Assembly: GCF_014066305.1 (NCBI RefSeq)
Contig: NW_023501166.1
Span: forward strand, 1 to 64,000
Length of the DNA stretch: 64,000 nucleotides
Reading direction: 5' to 3'
Source of the DNA: Letharia columbiana
Lineage: Eukaryota; Ascomycota; Lecanoromycetes; Lecanorales; Parmeliaceae
Part shown: positions 46,563 through 58,012 of the stretch, piece by piece
Numbering within the stretch: the stretch's first letter is position 1
Layout: each line of letters starts with the position of its first letter
Made by a program: the position numbers and the translations under genes
The notes under the pieces: generated by a model
The model's database searches: none
What the model saw: only the letters and a program-made list of their open reading frames with translations
Told to the model about the DNA's origin: nothing

Positions 46563-47411
46563 TTACGCAGTACCATGCCAAGTCGGACGTTCCTGCCCCT
46601 GCACCCCTGGTGAACCAACCAACTCCAATGAGTATGCCGGTATTGCTGTCCCTTGAATCTCATGTACATCGTTTTTTTCAAGCCCCTCCGGTCCACTGCT
46701 GTCCCGAACATCGATCATATTCCTTTCATCCTGGTTGTCACCTTCATCAATGACAGGGTACAGCCCGGCAGCCGCAATATTGCCATGATGTAGGAGCCGC
46801 GAAGCCTTCTTGTGTTTTTGGTGGCGCAATGTCAGGAAGCCGATGAAAGCAAGGGCGATCACGCCCAAAGACAGGCCCAAGCCGACCCCAATTTTAGCTG
46901 AGGGTTTAAGGCCTGGAGATGCAATCGAAGATGTGGGTTTGGCGATGGAGGTTGTCGAAGATGTGGGTTTGGCGATGGAGGTTGTCGAAGATGAGGATTT
47001 GGCTATGGAGGTTGTCGAAGATGAGGATTTGGCTATAGAGGTTGTCGAAGATGAGGATTTGGCTATAGAGGTTGTCGAAGATGAGGAGGTAGGTGGGGAT
47101 GTTGTTGCTGATGTGGAGACAGGAGTGGATGTCGTTGTTGATGCGGAAGAAGACGTAGATATTGTTGGAGGGCTACTGGCTGTCGTTTCGGCATTGGAAC
47201 TCGTTGCCTGAGACGAAGGGTCGCTGGGCGCCAACGTGGGACTGGTGCTTGGAGTAGTCTCGGTGGCGACTTGGACGATGGAATTGATGTTGGATTGAAT
47301 CTCTCCGGGTATAACGGAAGGAAGACCGGCATATGGAGAGATGATGACTTGAGCCAGACAGACATTGATGGAAAAGATGGCAGCAAAGATCCAATTGTCG
47401 ATAATCGTCAT
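46563..47411 (-). CDS. Mucin-like single-pass surface protein (WSC/Mid2-like layout)
   Basis: A single exon encodes 282 aa. Residues 1-20 form a signal peptide (IFAAIFSINVCLA). Residues about 50-165 are Ser/Thr/Pro-rich and should be heavily O-mannosylated. This region includes near-identical SSTTSIAK repeats of ten residues. A transmembrane helix (about 174-195, VGLGLSLGVIALAFIGFLTL) is followed by a basic stop-transfer segment (RHQKHKKASR) and a polar cytosolic tail of about 85 residues. The layout equals that of fungal wall-stress sensors and related mucin-like proteins, but there is no WSC cysteine domain, so sensing is inference. A donor-like GTAAGC overlaps the stop codon, so a further exon is possible. 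Confidence 0.72.
   Translation of the reverse strand: MTIIDNWIFAAIFSINVCLAQVIISPYAGLPSVIPGEIQSNINSIVQVATETTPSTSPTLAPSDPSSQATSSNAETTASSPPTISTSSSASTTTSTPVSTSATTSPPTSSSSTTSIAKSSSSTTSIAKSSSSTTSIAKSSSSTTSIAKPTSSTTSIAKPTSSIASPGLKPSAKIGVGLGLSLGVIALAFIGFLTLRHQKHKKASRLLHHGNIAAAGLYPVIDEGDNQDERNMIDVRDSSGPEGLEKNDVHEIQGTAIPAYSLELVGSPGVQGQERPTWHGTA
46925..47086 (-). repeat. 30-bp coding tandem repeat, five full units plus a partial unit
   Basis: In-frame units of exactly 30 bp encode SSTTSIAK(S/P)(S/T). Neighbouring units differ by only a few bases, so copy number probably varies between strains and changes the length of the extracellular stalk. Confidence 0.9.
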
Positions 47412-48650
47412 AATTCATTGAACACAAGCTGACCTCGAATCATGCTCAAAAGACAGGGAGTGAGTGAGGAAGAGCAGGATGATGGAGCAGCGCCTTGTGT
47501 AGGGGCTAGGCGCACCAACCATTCTAGGCCTACATCCTTGACAACTTGGTAGGGCGTCATGGTGTAGGTGTGCATTATTCTTTGCATCAATGCGCCAGGA
47601 ACTCATTGACTAAGTATGTTCGGAGAGCTCGCTAAGTGGCTGTCAGATCGTGTACCACAATACCTTACTCTGAATTTTCTGCTGGGATCGGCACTAGTCG
47701 ATCGGATCGACGCAGAGATGACGCAGGGATAGCGGGATGATTCAATGAAAAACACCTTGAAAGTCTTTCCTGCGTGAAGTAGAATACCAATTTAATGGTT
47801 TAGTTTTTGAGAAAGCTTAGAATTTTCGATGCAGCTTTAGTCTAAAATATCCTTTCCTGGATTTTATCTACTTAACTTTAGGTTTTAATTTTTAAATATA
47901 TATTTTTTTGCCGGTACGGCCCCGTAAATCGGTGAATTTCACGTACAAGAGTTCCCGCAACGGCGCTAAACTAACAAAGTCAGACCTTTGCGCTGTGGCT
48001 GATCGGATGTGGGCTCGGAAGTGGGAATCGCACACTAATCAACGGTCTAGTAATAGATTTAGATTGACCTTGAAAACCGACCAAGGGATGATGTTGAGTA
48101 TCTGGTAACCTTGCATGCATGAGTTCATGTACCCGCAGTTTACAGTGTGATGTCGTGAGACCGTCAATTGAGAGTGGTGAGAGTGGGAATGGGTTTTTGG
48201 GACTGCTACTTAACACTCTGGATGGTTGAGGTTGGGTGTCTGAGTTAAGATGACAATCCTTTGTAAGCATTGACTCGTCGCAGAGTTCTTCATCGTTGGT
48301 ATACAAGGAAGGCGTCTATTGCTTATTAAGCTTGTTGAGTCCTTTATCTTTCGCTATAATGATCATTGTTGAGTTGAAGAGTCAATTACTGCCGACATAT
48401 TTAATCTCGCTCCACGGGACTCTAGCGTCACTTTGCATGTTCTTCGGTCATCGTACACCATCAAACGTCACACAGATACAGAAATTGTCCACCAGTATCG
48501 GCATAGCATACACAGCAGGCTGTGATCCTCGCAAATACTCTTGGGAACCCGTCACATCAAGTTCAAAAGCCAGATTCTAAGGAATACAATGGCGGAACCG
48601 TCTTGCTATGCTGGAGCCAATATTATCGTCGGCCTAATCACCGAGGACTT
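47412..48650. other. Intergenic region
   Basis: It contains the promoter of the surface-protein gene and AT-rich sequence around 47800-47920. No gene was seen. Confidence 0.45.
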
Positions 48651-49615
48651 TCACGATGATGTGAGTGAAGCTATCGAAGGACGTTTGACTGAGTGCAAGG
48701 CCATGGAAGAAGACGTGTGAGAGCTGCCAGTGGTCGATGGAGCCGCGTCAGAGATTGTTGCGGGGGCTAGAGTCCCCTGCAGTGCCGCGATCCCCATTAT
48801 CTGTTGAACTCGTCGCTGAACATCAGTGACTGTCGGCATAGTCTCCATATTGAAAAAACCGTCCGCGTCCCTATCAATGAATTTCACGTTGTATCTCGAA
48901 GTGATGGAGATTGTATGCTCTTCCAGAGACTTAGGCTGGGGTGCGGGCTCACTTGGACTACAGTGCTTAACGAGGTTGCTCTTTGTGGGTGTTTGGCCGA
49001 ACGTGGTACTGCTGAGGATTTCTGCGGCAGGAGGCTGCTCGTCACCAATCGCAAAGATTCCAGGGGAGTCTGGGTCAGCGTCAGCGATTGCTCTGGACCC
49101 TGACGGACTATGGGCAGCTGTGGACTGTTTTCACTTCTCCGGGACCTCGTTCCCAACTCTTCTGATTTTCTCCGGGATCTCCTCGCCGCTCCTTTTCGGA
49201 ATCTTTGTGATATCTGTCGAACGAGTGTACTGGACTGAGTGATACATCCTCGAGTTCAAAGGCAAGGTCAAGTTCGTCGGCGAGCGATTCCTGCATGCGT
49301 TGTTTCTCCCGCAAAACCTCCTCCCCCTTTTCACCAAGAGCTGTAAAACCTCGGTGTTTCGGGAGGGCAAATTACAAAATCATACCCCAAACTATGGGAT
49401 CCTTACAGATTCATACCCCATCTTACATTGAACGCCATCTGAACATTTTCCGTGTTCGACCGCATAGTGCGGAAAAAGTTCAGCATTTTCGATTCTGAAC
49501 ACAATCTCGATTCTGATCGTCGAAGCATAGCTCCATCATTGGCCTGTTGAAGTGTTGAAGAAGACGATGATGAGGATGCGGGGAGAGGACTGAGCGCTTT
49601 CACTTCTTAGATGCC
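48651..49615 (-). pseudogene. Uncharacterised gene broken by short repeats and a frameshift
   Basis: A strong start context (GCCATGG, ATG at 49615) opens MASKK, then the frame shifts by one base and continues as KALSPLPASSSSSSS ... NVQMAFNV up to the repeat at 49366-49419. Beyond the repeat the reading goes on: KHRGFTALGEKGEEVLREKQ, then ESLADELDLAFELED. A GTATCA donor and an AACAG acceptor at 49125 join the last exon (49124-48651), which reads SITSRYNVKFIDRDADGFF and ends in a Ser-rich tail. The family is unknown. The pieces fit one gene interrupted by a repeat insertion, but the model is inference. Confidence 0.4.
49366..49419 (+). repeat. Short repeat related to the nested element's end (inside a gene)
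   Basis: It starts GGCAAATTAC and contains two ATTCATACCCC/AATCATACCCC blocks spaced as in the terminal repeat at 41586. About 55 bp of similarity is visible. Confidence 0.7.
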
Positions 49616-49621
49616 ATGGCG

Positions 49622-49674
49622 GGCTCATTACCAAATCATACCCCGAAACTATGAATCCTTACCGAACCGTACGC
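49622..49674 (+). repeat. Second short repeat related to the nested element's end
   Basis: It starts GGCTCATTACC and carries CAAATCATACCCC, then ATCCTTACCGAACC, in the same orientation as the copy at 49366. It lies directly upstream of the ATG at 49615 of the broken gene. The sequence to 50106 contains TAGTAGTAG-type simple stretches and no gene. Confidence 0.65.
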
Positions 49675-50106
49675 CTGTATATAAAGCGAGGTTTAATAGT
49701 AGTAGTAGGCTTAATGTGAGAGGTGCAGTAGCCTCTTTCTTAACTGGACTTAAGTAGGCCACATTTGAGTTTAGGATAGAGATACCTACTATGTTAGGCC
49801 TATAGACGGCGACTATGATATCGTAGTATTGGCTATTATAATAGACTGTGATAGTAGACTATTGAATGAGTAATAGTGGTAGCTATGGTAGTGGTAGCTA
49901 TCTATGTCGGATTTATCGGATTTAAGATGGCGCGAATGGGGGTATGGCGCGAATGGGGGTAGATACGATTAGGGCTGGCCATAGGATACCCCGCTAATGT
50001 GAGACTAGACGCAATGATGATGAAGTGAAAGTGACGTAGTAATGATGAAGTGCAAGTGACAAAACAATGTGGTACTGACATCAGAGAAAGAGCCCTGATG
50101 CACTAG

Positions 50107-51944
50107 ATGTCTTTGAACAGCTTCACACTGTTCATGCCTCTTAGGCCAGCTCATCTCTTCTTACCATCCCCACGCGCCTTGCACCCATCGGTAGCACGAC
50201 TTCAGTCTCGCTCTAAGTTCCTCACTCACGACATCTTCCACAGCCGCTCAAAGGCAACCATGGCTCAGCCACAACACTTCATTGCCACTTCGGGCGCCAA
50301 GGACTCGGTCTGGGTTCATACGGACCCCTACTCGCAGCGTCCACGCTTTCCCAAACTCACTCGAGATCTTCAAGCTGAGGTATGTGTTGTTGGCTCTGGC
50401 ATCGCTGGTGTTTCTACTGCGTACGAGCTGGTTTCTCGAGGCGTAAGCGTTGTCATGCTCGAAGCTAGAGACGTCGTCTCGGGCGAATCAGGAAGAACAA
50501 GCGGCCACCTGTCCACTGATGGTTTCGTTGACATTGCCAAGAAGCATGGAAATGATGGAGCCAAGGCTGTTGCCGAAAGTTATTCATGGGCCATCAAGCG
50601 TGTCGGTGAAATCTCTTCAAAGCTAGGCGTTGACTGCGAGTACCGACAACTACCGGCATACCACATCTCGCAGTATGCCAGGAGCGACGAAAGTCATGCG
50701 AAAGAGGTAGAATCTCTTAAAAAAGAAGTGTCCAAGGCGGGAGAGCTCGGGTTGTCCGCGTCTTTTGAAGAGGGTTACGCTATCAAAGGTTGGGATGGTA
50801 AGATCGACCAACGAGATGCGGCAGTCTTCAACCAACAAGCTACATTCCATCCCACCAAATATATTAAAGGCGTTCTTGCTTGGCTCTCCGAGCAGTCCAA
50901 CTTCACGTGCTTCACACGCACACGAGTCATGTCGATTGAAGAGAAAGGCGTGGAAATATTGGGCATTGGCTCGAAAGATGTACGCGTGAGCACCTTAGAT
51001 GGGCATACTATCATCTGCGAGAATGCAGTCGAGGCCACTTGTATTCCATTGCAAAAGCTCAGCGTTGTTGCGCAATTGGAGTTCATGCGGACATATTGCA
51101 TTGCGATCCGGGTACCGAAAGGCTACATTGAAGACTGTCTTATCTACGACGTGGCCAGTCCCTATCGCTACGTACGACTTACTGCTTGTGACGAGGAAGA
51201 TGACTATCTAGTCGTAGGTGGCTGCGACCATAAAGTGGGTCAGGAAGACGAGAATGGTCGTTTCAACGAGTTGGAAGATTGGACTCGCCAAAGGTATGAG
51301 TACCTGCTGACAATGACCACACTTACTAAGACTATTAAAGATTCACAAAAGCTAAAACAGTCGATTACAAGTGGTCCGGTCAAGTACTAGAGCCTGTAGA
51401 CCATGTCGCCATGATCGGCCTTAATCAAGGAAACTCGCACATCTACATCGCAACCGGCGATGCTGGCAATGGCCTGGTTCACTACGTCCTCGGAGGGAAA
51501 CTTATCGCCGACCTCATCACCAAAACCCCCAACTCCTGGAGCTCCGTCTACTCTCCGAAACGCCTCGCCAGTATCGCGTCCAGCCTACCGAGCATGATCA
51601 GCCACGATGTCCAAATCAACGCTCAATACAAGCGTTTCCTGCAGAGCGACATCTCCGACATTGAAGACCTAGCACCTGGCACAGGGGGTGTGCTGAACAC
51701 CAAAACGAGCAAACCCGTAGCCGTGTATAAAGATGGCGAAGGCAAAGTGAGCACATTCTCGGCCTTGTGCCCGCATTTGAAAGGGGTGGTGTGTTGGAAT
51801 GGGACGGAGGAGAGTTGGGATTGTCCGATTCATGGCAGTCGGTTTTCGAAAGACGGGGTGCAGGTTATGGGTCCTGCGAAAGCGGGACTGGGGCCTGTAG
51901 ATAAGGAGGGTGAGGTCAGACAGCAACAGGCTGTTCAGGGATGA
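50107..51944 (+). CDS. FAD-dependent oxidoreductase with C-terminal Rieske [2Fe-2S] domain
   Basis: Two exons (50107-51293 and 51341-51944) with a 47-bp intron (TTACTAAG branch site) give 596 aa. The intron is fixed by the restored reading TRQRFTKAKTVDYKWSGQV. Residues about 90-460 form a DAO-type FAD domain with the dinucleotide motif VVGSGIAG (GSGIAG at 96-101) and a typical second motif EARDVVSGESGRTSGHL. Residues about 500-590 form a Rieske domain: CPH (Cys539, His541) and CPIH (Cys557, His560) can ligate a 2Fe-2S cluster. The pair suggests internal electron transfer from an amine or similar substrate. The first 50 residues are Arg/Ser-rich and may be a mitochondrial presequence; an ATG at 50260 would give a cytosolic form. 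The substrate is unknown. Confidence 0.88.
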
Positions 51945-54690
51945 ATTCGGTTCTTCCTCCGGCAAGTTAATGGCTTGCGGTGCGTTTTAATGTTCTACAA
52001 TGTGATACATGCCCAAAAAAAGCCTCATTCCAGATTTAGTTTCATCGAGCTTCTTTAACGAGCTACTGGCCGGTCCTTGAGAAAGAAAAGTACGTTTCAA
52101 AACTGATAAACTCCTTGATGCCAACGCCTTCTTTAAATCTGCTCCAACGTGCGTACTTATGATGCTAGACGTTCGGCCGTTGCCGCAGCTTTGCTGAGTC
52201 TGCGATGCCATGACTTGTCCGCCGCGAATGCTTCACAGGTAGGGAAACCAAAGGTCTGAGGCTCGAATTTCCGGGGAAATGGGGTGATACAAATTCTACA
52301 CTGAGTATGATCACTGTCACCTTCGATTCTACAAGGCCGGCAATGAGTTTGGGAAAAGGAGACGGGGGTTTGGCTGCTGGCCAGCCGCATTGGTCCGCCG
52401 TGGCTGCAAGAGGCTTGATGGGGCAGAAGGTGACTTGGGTAGGTGTGGTGGAGTGACTTCGGTACGTGATAATTACCGTGGGACAACATGGGTATGGAGA
52501 ACGTATGACTTCATTTGCTTTACTTGGAAGATAGAGTTGTACTTTGATTTTCAGATTGGTTCAATGGGAGACTCAAAGGCGGTAAACAGAATAGATATTC
52601 TATACACCTAATCCCTTCACCCGCACGCATGCAGAGATAGATCGTTCGTAGACTCTCCCAGCTTTGAAGTCGAAATTCCATTTTCTAAAGGATATTGAAT
52701 TCTAGGCAGCAACGGCCCGATACTTCGAGATCTTTAACACAAAGGGATGTTATCATAGTGCTGTGAAGTTGTGGGTGGACTACGAAAGGGCCGTTGAGAT
52801 CGATAAGTTGTTCAAACTCCCTCGCGTTGGCAACATAGTAGGACATACGCGCATGGAGAAGTGTAAAACGTTGTGTAAAACTTGCTAAACCTCCCTAGTA
52901 CTCTCCCTGCTACTTCCCAAGGTGCCATCGACGCTGCATTATATAGATTATTCGTACAGGGGAACTGTACGAAAAGAGAGCTGTGGTTCATGGTAGTCGT
53001 ACTATTGGCTACAGTCCGGGATGCTCCCAGCTACACGGGACCTCGAGATCTGCCCGCCGGTGCCCACGTCCCCCAACCAGGTTCGTAGAGGCCCACAAGT
53101 TGACATCCCGCGTGGTCAAACGTAGGAGTCTTGTCCATCTTGACTAGAGCGAAGCTGCTTTACCAAGTGAAAAAGAGATCGAGAGATAATGGAACGGCTG
53201 GATTGAAACATTCATTTCGGGTACCGGGTTGGACTGCGCAAGAAACGTCTGAGGTGTCTTCTATTGCAGATAACGTTTGTTTAATGGTAGACTTATCTGG
53301 CAAAAAGAAATAAGTCGTTCGGTCAATCATATATATATTATAGCTTGCTTTCATAAATCAGAGAAACCGCACAACGCGCCGGGACCGCCTCGCACCAAAT
53401 ATCTGTCAATATGTATCGGATGAAAGGAACATGTCTAAGGGCTTGTAGCATGTGAATCCCAACACGTCGTCTCGCACGGCGACTTGCTATACCGCACTGG
53501 AATCGCTCTCGGAATGCTTTTTCGACTGGCCAAGGGACATGGCGGTATCGTGCGAAAACAGTTCATGATATCCCAATAGCCAGTGCGAAAGGTGTTCGAC
53601 TGCTGGGGTACCTTCCACCATGCGCTGCCACTGAATCGGCTCTGCTTCATCTTGGATACTCGTCCTTTCGTAGGAAGCCCAAGTTCGGCAACTGCGGAAG
53701 ATGCGCTTCGGGTAGTACTTCCTTGTGGATGGTGATTGTGGGGAGATGGCGAATGTCCAACTCGGGACTGCTGCTTTTCTGCCATCCCCTCATAGTACTC
53801 ACGGCGTGTTGCGTCCGGTGCATGATCAGTGGGAAAGGGTGGGTTGCGAGCGACTTCTCAGAGGGGAAACCAGTCTGGTTCCGTTGCAAAGACGCTCGCT
53901 GAATTCAAGAAGCATCCTCTTCCGTCTACTCGGGAGCCAAGAGTAATTTTGATATCTTTTGTGGCTAGGCCCCTTCTACTGCTGGGATCGCTGCTGGGAG
54001 TGTTGGGATCGCTGGACCGGTTTAGTTGTTTTGAAAGGTGGAGGCTTTTGAAGCTCGAGTTGACAGAGGATAAGATGGATCTTCGTAATGGCAGATGACA
54101 TCGAAAGAAACCCGGAAATTAAGTAAGGCAGCTGGACATGACACCTACGGTCAACTCGACAACACTAACAACAGTCAGTAGAACGCCACAATCTAAAGGA
54201 AGCGTACTGACACCCAGAGCAAGACGAACACCAGCTTCCAGGTCACGTCGCCGTTATAAGACGCAGTGTTGGGCTCACGACCACATCGAAATGGCCAACT
54301 GTACTCTAACCTTCATTTACACAAGAGATCCAACCCGTCGACACAAAGTAAGGTATACGGTATCTGCAAACCCTAGGGCTATCAGGCCCAAATGCGCTTA
54401 CATCTGCTTTGGAAGTGCGCCTGACCTGAGCCCAATTTGGGGGCCATTAACCCAGGAAGTAGGTACTCTGAAATCTCCTCTTGACTTCCTCTGAGCGGTA
54501 GAAGGTAGTAAGTTAGGTTCCTTTCGGTCTCGTGCATTCAAAGCTAACAAGATACCTCGGATACAGTACGTGCTCATGCTGCAGCTGCGCGTCCTCGCAA
54601 GGGAAGTACAGACTGGTTTCATCCGGTCTGACTTCTTCTTTCCCTCCAACGTACTACCATTATTACTATAACGTCACTAGAGTCATCAAC
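51945..54690. other. Gene-poor region
   Basis: No intact gene in 2.7 kb. A protein-like but interrupted minus-strand frame lies near 53430-53650 (QWQRMVEGTPAVEHLSHW and so on), which may be a gene relic. The rest shows no coding signal. Confidence 0.4.
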
Positions 54691-56339
54691 ATGGCATCAC
54701 TCACTCCGGAGGCATCGTCCCTGTGCACGCCGGGAGCATTGTCGCTGCACTCGCTTGCATCTGGGTTTTTGTGATTCGGGTAAATATTTTTCAGCATACT
54801 CTACACTACTCAAAACACAGATGAACCGCCCGTGGTGTTCCACTGGCTACCAATGATTGGCAGTACTGTAGAATACGGCATCGATGATATCCAAGTTTAT
54901 CTTTAAATACAAGGCCAAGGTGCATGTTTGCGTTGCCCATAATGTGCTGGCGAACCTCGATACGTGAATACTAACACTGATTGCCAAGTATAGAGATACT
55001 CTCACGCTGATCTTTCTTCGTAGGAGTAATACTATCTACCTTTGGTCAAGTTGCAACCAATTCATCTTGAGCGGAGATCTCAAAGACGTGAATGCTGAAG
55101 AGATACTCCGTCTTGACGACGCCCGTCTTTAACAAGGAGTTTGTCTATGATGTGTGAAATGCAAAGTTCATAGAGCAGAGAAAGTATGCTACACAATGAC
55201 CTTCCCAAGAGCTCTTCTAATCCTCCTCATTAACTCATGAAGTTCGGCCTGATCTCTAAGACTCTTCGTTCCGGTGTTTCATTAACGAAAGACGAGATCC
55301 GCTCCTTCATCGATCGGACCGCCCACTTCAGGGACTCGAGCGGCAGCGTTCAACTGCCTCCAATATTGGCTCAAATCACCCTCACTACCGCTTCTAGATC
55401 CTTGCAAGAAAAAGAGCTCCGTGAAAAGCTTGAGACCACGTTCGGAGACTTATACCACGATTTGGACGAAAGCTTCCGGCCCACCAATCTTCGAGATATA
55501 GCTCAGAGGAAGATAATCCAAATCTACACCGGAATCATTACAGCAAGACGCTTCAAGCGCAAAGAAAGGACAGCGAAGAAATGTTTTGGAACTTGATGAC
55601 CAGTGTCTACAAAGACGCTACACCTCATAGATAGGCCTGTTGACGGCAAGGCAGCACTGATCCTCCGTCACTAATTCGTGGATAAACCTCCGACTCGCAG
55701 CGCAACCAGAGATCACGAAGGAGCTTTACCAAGAGCAGCTGCACGATCTAAGTGCCACTGCTCTGACCAACAGCAACGTCCAAAAAGTCCCCCTAAGCAC
55801 TGCACGTGATACACAAAACCATCAGCCTCCATCCTCCAAACCACTCCATACGGAAACTTAGGAACTTGTTTCCGATTGCACGCAGCAACTGGGTGGTCCG
55901 GCCCTCGCATCTACTCCTCGCTGCGCCTGCAACTATGGCAAAGAGCGACCAGTACTTCCCCAACGCAGAATTGTGGGATCCGCACCGATGGGAAAGCATG
56001 GCGGATCCGAAGGACGAGGAGAGAGAGAAGATGGATTACGGATACGGTCTCGTGTCTACCGGAGCCGATAGCACGTACCTGCCCTTTGGCGCGGGCAGGC
56101 ATAGGTGCATTGGCGAGCAGTTTGCGTATTTGCAATTGAGTATTGTTCTGATTGTTACGGTGCGGGAGTTCAGGTTGAGGAATGAAGATGGTAAGGAGGG
56201 CGTTGTAGCTACGGATTACTCGGTGAGTGGCCGCTTTGTGCCCGTTATGCGGTTTTGGCGAACGTTTGTCCAGTCATTATTTTCTCGCCCCATGGAACCA
56301 GCGCGAGTGAAGTGGGAGAGGCGCAATGGATGCTCTTGA
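54691..56339 (+). pseudogene. CYP51 (sterol 14-alpha-demethylase) paralogue, pseudogene
   Basis: CYP51 is the ER cytochrome P450 that demethylates lanosterol or eburicol in ergosterol synthesis. Pieces of the protein follow in the right order: a hydrophobic anchor (IVAALACIWVFVIRV), [20 protein letters not shown] at 54830, FILSGDLKDVNAEEI, TTPVFNKEFVYD near 55125, MKFGLISKTLRSG at 55237, ITLTTASRSLQEKELREK, LYHDLDESF, NLMTSVYKDATP, QPEITKELYQEQ, and the C-terminus from 55806. The heme loop FGAGRHRCIGEQFA is intact (Cys codon 56106-56108), as is a 51-bp intron at 56223-56273 before SLFSRPMEPARVKW. Lesions include frameshifts near 54825, 54900 and 55120, a TGA in the YDV-NAKF segment, a deletion after SFRPTN, lost I-helix sequence near 55640, and further shifts near 55800. 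No functional P450 can be made. Confidence 0.88.
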
Positions 56340-58012
56340 ATCACATGGTTGATGATGCATCTTTGCTCTAAGCGTGGAACTTGATCAGTCGAAGACTACG
56401 GGAGAAATCTTCTAACAATATTCTCATCTTTCGAAATCAGCCACGACAACTACAGGGACGCGGGGAGTTGACACATCACTCCATTCCACCCTTATATAAT
56501 AGCTTGTTTGAGCCTCAGTCAGCTCCTCCGAACTGCTCCAGCTAGACTGAAAGGCTTTCTGACGAATGTGTATACGCTTATAGAACATCACATCGACTTC
56601 GAGTCCCCCAACGTCAAATACGAGCTAACATATTTTTGAACTCTTGACCTTGTCTCCATATCCTTCCAAACCCCTAAGACGGCACTGTCCCGACTCAGGA
56701 AAATAAATGGACCATAGAAAGGCCATCCCGACGGGACCGGAATGCGCTGGGGTCCGAGCTTGACTGACTAAGTGCCGTGTTTGTTGATGTATCTATCGAG
56801 GCTATCTATACGTAGAGAGGCCGTGAGGGGTTGCAGTAGCCGGAGGATAGGCATCGGTCCCCATCGGACAGGAAATCTTCAGAGTCAGTGATTCCGATGT
56901 GCAGTGGAGGGATCAGTCAGAGAGCTCAGAGGGCGTGCGGTAAAGAAAGGGTGGGGGGAAATTGACGCCATGTCAGGGCCTTCCTTTCTTCCTTCATTTC
57001 CTTTCTCCTTGCCACGTAGGGAAGCTTGAAAGATCAGAATTTCCAACAGTTGGTGGCAAGTCCTTCGCGGGTATGGACATTGGGTTCTTTCACTTTCAAT
57101 TTTGATTTTCTATGTCGAAATCTTTTATGTCTTAATGATTTCGATGTGGCCTGTTGCATCTCCAACCATTGTTTCAAAACGCAAGCATCAATGGAATTCA
57201 TTGGACAGAAGAGACGAAAATTGCAGCATGACTATTATGGAGTATTACCAAAAGTACTTTTAGAAAGCTCGACCAAGCGCAGTTCTCTTTGGAATTCGGT
57301 CACAGCGGGCAGGGTTCTCGAAGAGGCGGTTAGACATATGGGAACGGAAGCGGAATTCGACACCGCGTATTCCTGTTGGGTTCGCGGGCCTCGAAATTTT
57401 TGGGATTCACGTGATCAGGACCGCCGTTGTAGGTTCTGCGGATCGCTTCCTGGCTGATACGCCTCAATGCCTCTTCGCCTAGAGCGCTGAAAACTTGGTG
57501 GATGCCGAGGTCTCCTGTTCTGTTTCTCAGGGGATCTTCGACGGTCATGTCTCGCATCTCGTGTGGGAAGCGGACGGAGAGAGATCGCTTCATCTGCGAG
57601 TCGTCAAAACTCCTCCTCTTCTTGGAACAGACCGCCTCCGCCGTCTCTGACTGGTAACCATTGCTGCTCGCGAGCGCACCGTCAGTCACATATCTGGACC
57701 GGCTTGATACGCCAGACCTCGGCGTACGTATTCGAGGAACGTATCCGTTGCTTTCTGTTTCGGAGCTGTTTTCTTGGGAAGTGGCAGGAATCCGGAACCG
57801 TATCTATTTATGGTTGATAATGAATGTGTGGAGTTGGAAGAAGCTGGATATGGAGGATGAAACCATGGACGCAACTGTGCAGTTAGTGGCAAGCCGAGGA
57901 CCTTTGACGAAGATAAGCCCTACTGGTGAGGTAACTACCTGAGACTCGGGATCTCTTTCTTTTTGGCAACCCTGTGAGAATTACCTGTCTTCGTTAGTTT
58001 AAGGATGTCTGT
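56340..58012. other. Gene-poor region
   Basis: Long open frames exist on both strands around 57026-57700 (for example a minus-strand frame with EEALRRISQEAIRRTYNGG), but no start, domain or splice support could be found. I leave it unannotated. Confidence 0.4.

Noticed and set aside
53435..53889. Overlapping minus-strand frames, one with protein-like composition
   Set aside because: Interrupted by stops and frame changes; no family recognised; may be a relic but cannot be supported.
57026..57689. Overlapping open frames on both strands of more than 100 codons
   Set aside because: The minus-strand frame lacks an ATG, and neither frame shows a domain or splice-supported continuation.
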